This document shows positions 25,017 to 26,761 of a DNA stretch of 26,761 nt, piece by piece. The translations under genes were made by a program, and so were the position numbers. Below the pieces are notes generated by a model. It saw only the letters and a list, made by a program, of their open reading frames with translations. It did not search any database and was not told the origin of the DNA. Source of the DNA: SAR202 cluster bacterium Io17-Chloro-G7. GTDB lineage: Bacteria; Chloroflexota; Dehalococcoidia; UBA3495. Location of the stretch: positions 1 through 26,761 of the forward strand of contig MUCU01000004.1 in the NCBI GenBank assembly GCA_002817055.1, given 5' to 3'. Numbering within the stretch: the first letter of the stretch is position 1; every line of letters starts with the position of its first letter.

Positions 25017-25481
25017 TTGTTCACTGATGAAAAAGAAGTTGAGCGATATGTTAGGCAATTGATCAAGGATTCTATTACGGTGGATTATCCGCACGTTTAT
25101 GCGCTAGACTACCGAACAATTGGGGACATCGTCGTATGCCGGGATGACAATGATCCAGAGTTGTTCTTTATGGAGATCAAGCTTTTCAAGGAGAGTAATG
25201 GGCGCATCGGGGTGGGTGGAAAAGGCGGAAGTGGGATACAGCCTGAGGTAATTGGCAAAGCCCCCAAGTGCTTAGAGCAGCACCTGTTGTGGGTTCTCGC
25301 CGACGGTATGAAGGCCGAGCCAACATTTGTGCTCGCGACTACCAGAGAACTTCGCAATTACATAGTTGGTGGGGAAATTGGAAGAAAGCAAAATAATATT
25401 CAATTACGTATCTTTGACGAAATGCCGCAACTGAATGCCGGTGCTCTGTTACAACGGCTTTGCACTTGGTTGTCGCCATGA
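25017..25481 (+). CDS. predicted PD-(D/E)XK nuclease-like protein, family not recognised
   Basis: The 154-aa protein starts at TTG 25017, with AAGAGG (25006-25011) as its ribosome site; no in-frame ATG gives a better start. Asp37 in IGDIVV and Glu53-Ile-Lys55 in FFMEIKLFK have the D-x(15)-E-x-K spacing of PD-(D/E)XK nucleases. A Gly-rich GVGGKGGSG segment follows and then Gln75. Two flanking helices fit the fold. I infer DNA cleavage or a degenerate regulator; no methylase or other restriction partner is visible. It lies 79 bp after the metallopeptidase and 35 bp before the DUF4160 gene, and could be the first gene of a small accessory cluster. Confidence 0.65.
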   Translation: MFTDEKEVERYVRQLIKDSITVDYPHVYALDYRTIGDIVVCRDDNDPELFFMEIKLFKESNGRIGVGGKGGSGIQPEVIGKAPKCLEQHLLWVLADGMKAEPTFVLATTRELRNYIVGGEIGRKQNNIQLRIFDEMPQLNAGALLQRLCTWLSP

Positions 25482-25516
25482 CGGGCGAATGTAAGTCAAG
25501 CGAGAGATTCGAATAG

Positions 25517-25762
25517 ATGCCCACCGTTCTCCGGACTGGTCCGTACCGACTATACTTTTACAGCCACGAACCCAATGAGCCGCCGCATGTACATATTGAC
25601 CGAGATAATCAATCCGCTAAGTTTTGGCTATTGCCAGTCGCCTTGGCACGCAACCTTGGGTTTGATCCTCGTGAACTCCGTAGGATTGAGCGGCTGATAA
25701 TTGAACATCAACAGCATCTGCTGGAGGTTTGGGATGAGTATTTCAGATATCACACCTGGTGA
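25517..25762 (+). CDS. DUF4160 family protein
   Basis: The 81-aa protein shows the DUF4160 (PF13711) signature YRLYFYSHEPNEPPHVHI (11-28), and its C-terminal half is helical (LRRIERLIIEHQQHLLEVWDEYF region). The role is unestablished; genes of this type are often next to a DUF2442 gene and have been proposed as a toxin-antitoxin-like pair. That is the case here: the downstream DUF2442 gene overlaps its 3' end by 29 bp. GAGAG about 10 nt before the ATG may serve for translation. Confidence 0.88.
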   Translation: MPTVLRTGPYRLYFYSHEPNEPPHVHIDRDNQSAKFWLLPVALARNLGFDPRELRRIERLIIEHQQHLLEVWDEYFRYHTW

Positions 25763-26009
25763 AGGCGTGAAGGACTCGCATTGCACCGAGGATGTTCTGG
25801 TAGTTGACTTAATCGACGGTCGCACAATCACCGTCCCGCTGACCTGGTACCCCAAACTACTTCATGCCACTCCGGCTCAGCGAGATAATTGGAGAATTTG
25901 CGGCGGCGGCTACGGTATTCATTGGCCGGACATAGACGAGGATTTGAGCACTGCAGGGCTTTTGCGTGGTGCTCCTGCACCCGGTACCGTCAGTCCAAGC
26001 AGCGCCTAA
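25734..26009 (+). CDS. DUF2442 family protein
   Basis: The 91-aa protein fits DUF2442 (PF10387): LVVDLIDGRTITVPLTWYPKL (25-45) followed by CGGGYGIHWPDIDEDLSTAGLL, with the terminal IHWP-x-IDEDLS motif. I start it at ATG 25734 because GGAGG (25723-25727) lies 6 nt upstream; the open frame extends to 25701 without such a site. It overlaps the DUF4160 gene by 29 bp in another frame, indicating coupled translation. The family is a small DNA-binding or antitoxin-type protein by proposal only. Confidence 0.88.
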   Translation: MSISDITPGEGVKDSHCTEDVLVVDLIDGRTITVPLTWYPKLLHATPAQRDNWRICGGGYGIHWPDIDEDLSTAGLLRGAPAPGTVSPSSA

Positions 26010-26128
26010 AATTCTTCAATTGATTTTAGATAATTGATGATTAAACGTCCCCATTGCAATGTCCAATCGCCTAGGGGAAGTGGTGACTAGCAGATACCAC
26101 GGACCTACTCCACAAGACACAGTTCTCT

Positions 26129-26608
26129 TTGCGTAGGCAATTGACACGGAAGGCTGTTGCTTGCGCCGGGTGGCTGATTGGGACTGGGCTTGGCTCGGGA
26201 TTGTCGCCCTTAGCCCCCGGCACGGCTGGCAGCCTGCTGGCCATCCTGATTTATTCCTTCGCTCCGGTAAATGAAAATTCGGTCGCTCTCTATGCTCTGA
26301 TCGTAGTTGGATTCATTGTTGGAATCTGGGCCACTGGGACCTTGATCTCCGAATCCAATCCCGACCCTGGACGGGCGGTGTTCGACGAGTTCGTGGGGGT
26401 ATGGGCCACCTGCCTGTTTCTGCCTAAGACTGTGGCATGGATGGCGGTTGCTTTTCTCCTTTTCCGGGTGCTGGACGTTGTCAAACCGTGGCCCATTCGC
26501 CGGTTGGAACGGCTCCATGGTGGCCTGGGTATCATGGCGGACGATTTGCTGGCGGGGTTCTACGGCGCCGCGTTGCTTAATGCCCTGCGTTTGGCCATTT
26601 TTGATTGA
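26129..26608 (+). CDS. pgpA: phosphatidylglycerophosphatase A
   Basis: PgpA removes phosphate from phosphatidylglycerophosphate to give phosphatidylglycerol at the inner membrane. The 159-aa protein carries the family motifs SPLAPGTAGSL (26-36), DPGRAVFDEFVG (79-90), DVVKPWPIRR (116-125) and GIMADDLLAG (134-143), with four hydrophobic segments. The start is uncertain: TTG at 26129 is in frame and another TTG lies at 26141; no good ribosome site distinguishes them. It is 119 bp downstream of the DUF2442 gene and probably a separate unit. Confidence 0.93.
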   Translation: MRRQLTRKAVACAGWLIGTGLGSGLSPLAPGTAGSLLAILIYSFAPVNENSVALYALIVVGFIVGIWATGTLISESNPDPGRAVFDEFVGVWATCLFLPKTVAWMAVAFLLFRVLDVVKPWPIRRLERLHGGLGIMADDLLAGFYGAALLNALRLAIFD

Positions 26609-26674
26609 GTCCATGCGCCGGAGACTCACAAGCGAGAATTTGCCATCGTTTAATGGCCCTAACTGGCTTTGCCT

Positions 26675-26750
26675 CAAAAGTCACCCACGGTCTGTCATTC
26701 TTGTATGTTGACTCCCAGGGACGGAGGTAAGACCGTTGTCATTCTCAGGG
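26675..26750. repeat. hairpin repeat family A, flank and partial element
   Basis: AGTCACCC and GTCTGTCATTCT (26680-26701) match the flank and left tip at 17491-17512. The interior then differs (TGTATGTTGACTCCC), but TTGTCATTCTCAGGG recurs at 26735-26749, suggesting a second arm in direct orientation. The element may continue beyond the window. Confidence 0.65.
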
Positions 26751-26761
26751 CATAAAAGCCC

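Noticed and set aside
25628..25641. ATTGCCAGTCGCC within the DUF4160 gene, similar to the 14-bp unit at 1-122
   Set aside because: A single short match inside a conserved coding segment, most likely chance.

Overview
The window is a chromosomal segment of a bacterium with moderately high G+C. Its genes are mostly housekeeping genes on both strands, and the gaps between them are rich in short repeats. Gene content and repeat style (a DUF1015 protein, a DapA-family/UPF0264 fusion, hairpin-type intergenic repeats present several times) fit a Chloroflexota genome of the marine SAR202/Dehalococcoidia kind. That placement is inference: there is no rRNA here and no search was run.

Layout. Positions 1-122 are a 14-bp tandem array cut by the window edge. 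At 429-1325 (-) lies a lipoprotein with two copies of one domain, followed by about 730 bp without a credible gene but with repeats. A DUF1015 protein (2057-3400, +) faces a 693-aa three-domain protein (3602-5683, -): a DapA-type aldolase, then an MfnB/UPF0264 furan-phosphate synthase-like domain, then a TusA-like domain. Acetyl-CoA synthetase (5854-7809, -) is divergent from an MFS exporter (8166-9659, +). A zinc-ribbon/TPR protein (9688-11733, -) lies downstream of a fumarylacetoacetase-like hydrolase (11905-12822, -).

From 13246 to 22220 there is a plus-strand information-processing and secretion block: tRNA-Val(GAC) with its own promoter, ribosomal protein L19, PriA, peptide deformylase, a CCA-adding enzyme with an HD domain, SecD and SecF. 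The cca, secD and secF genes are packed 2-6 bp apart and look like one operon. After a repeat-bearing gap come a zinc alcohol dehydrogenase (-), with a consensus promoter only a few bases from its ATG, and a divergent endonuclease IV (+). The endonuclease stop overlaps the start of a small zincin-like metallopeptidase. Next is a small accessory cluster: a PD-(D/E)XK nuclease-like protein and an overlapping DUF4160/DUF2442 pair. PgpA (phospholipid synthesis) and another repeat fragment close the window.

The most unusual item is the DapA-MfnB-TusA fusion. Its UPF0264 part keeps the Lys and Asp residues known in archaeal MfnB at nearly the same spacing, and the DapA part keeps its Tyr and Schiff-base Lys. 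One chain may therefore make a furan aldehyde phosphate and extend it, with a Cys-bearing carrier-like domain attached. At least three families of dispersed palindromic repeats also recur in the gaps, one of them overlapping the end of a coding region.
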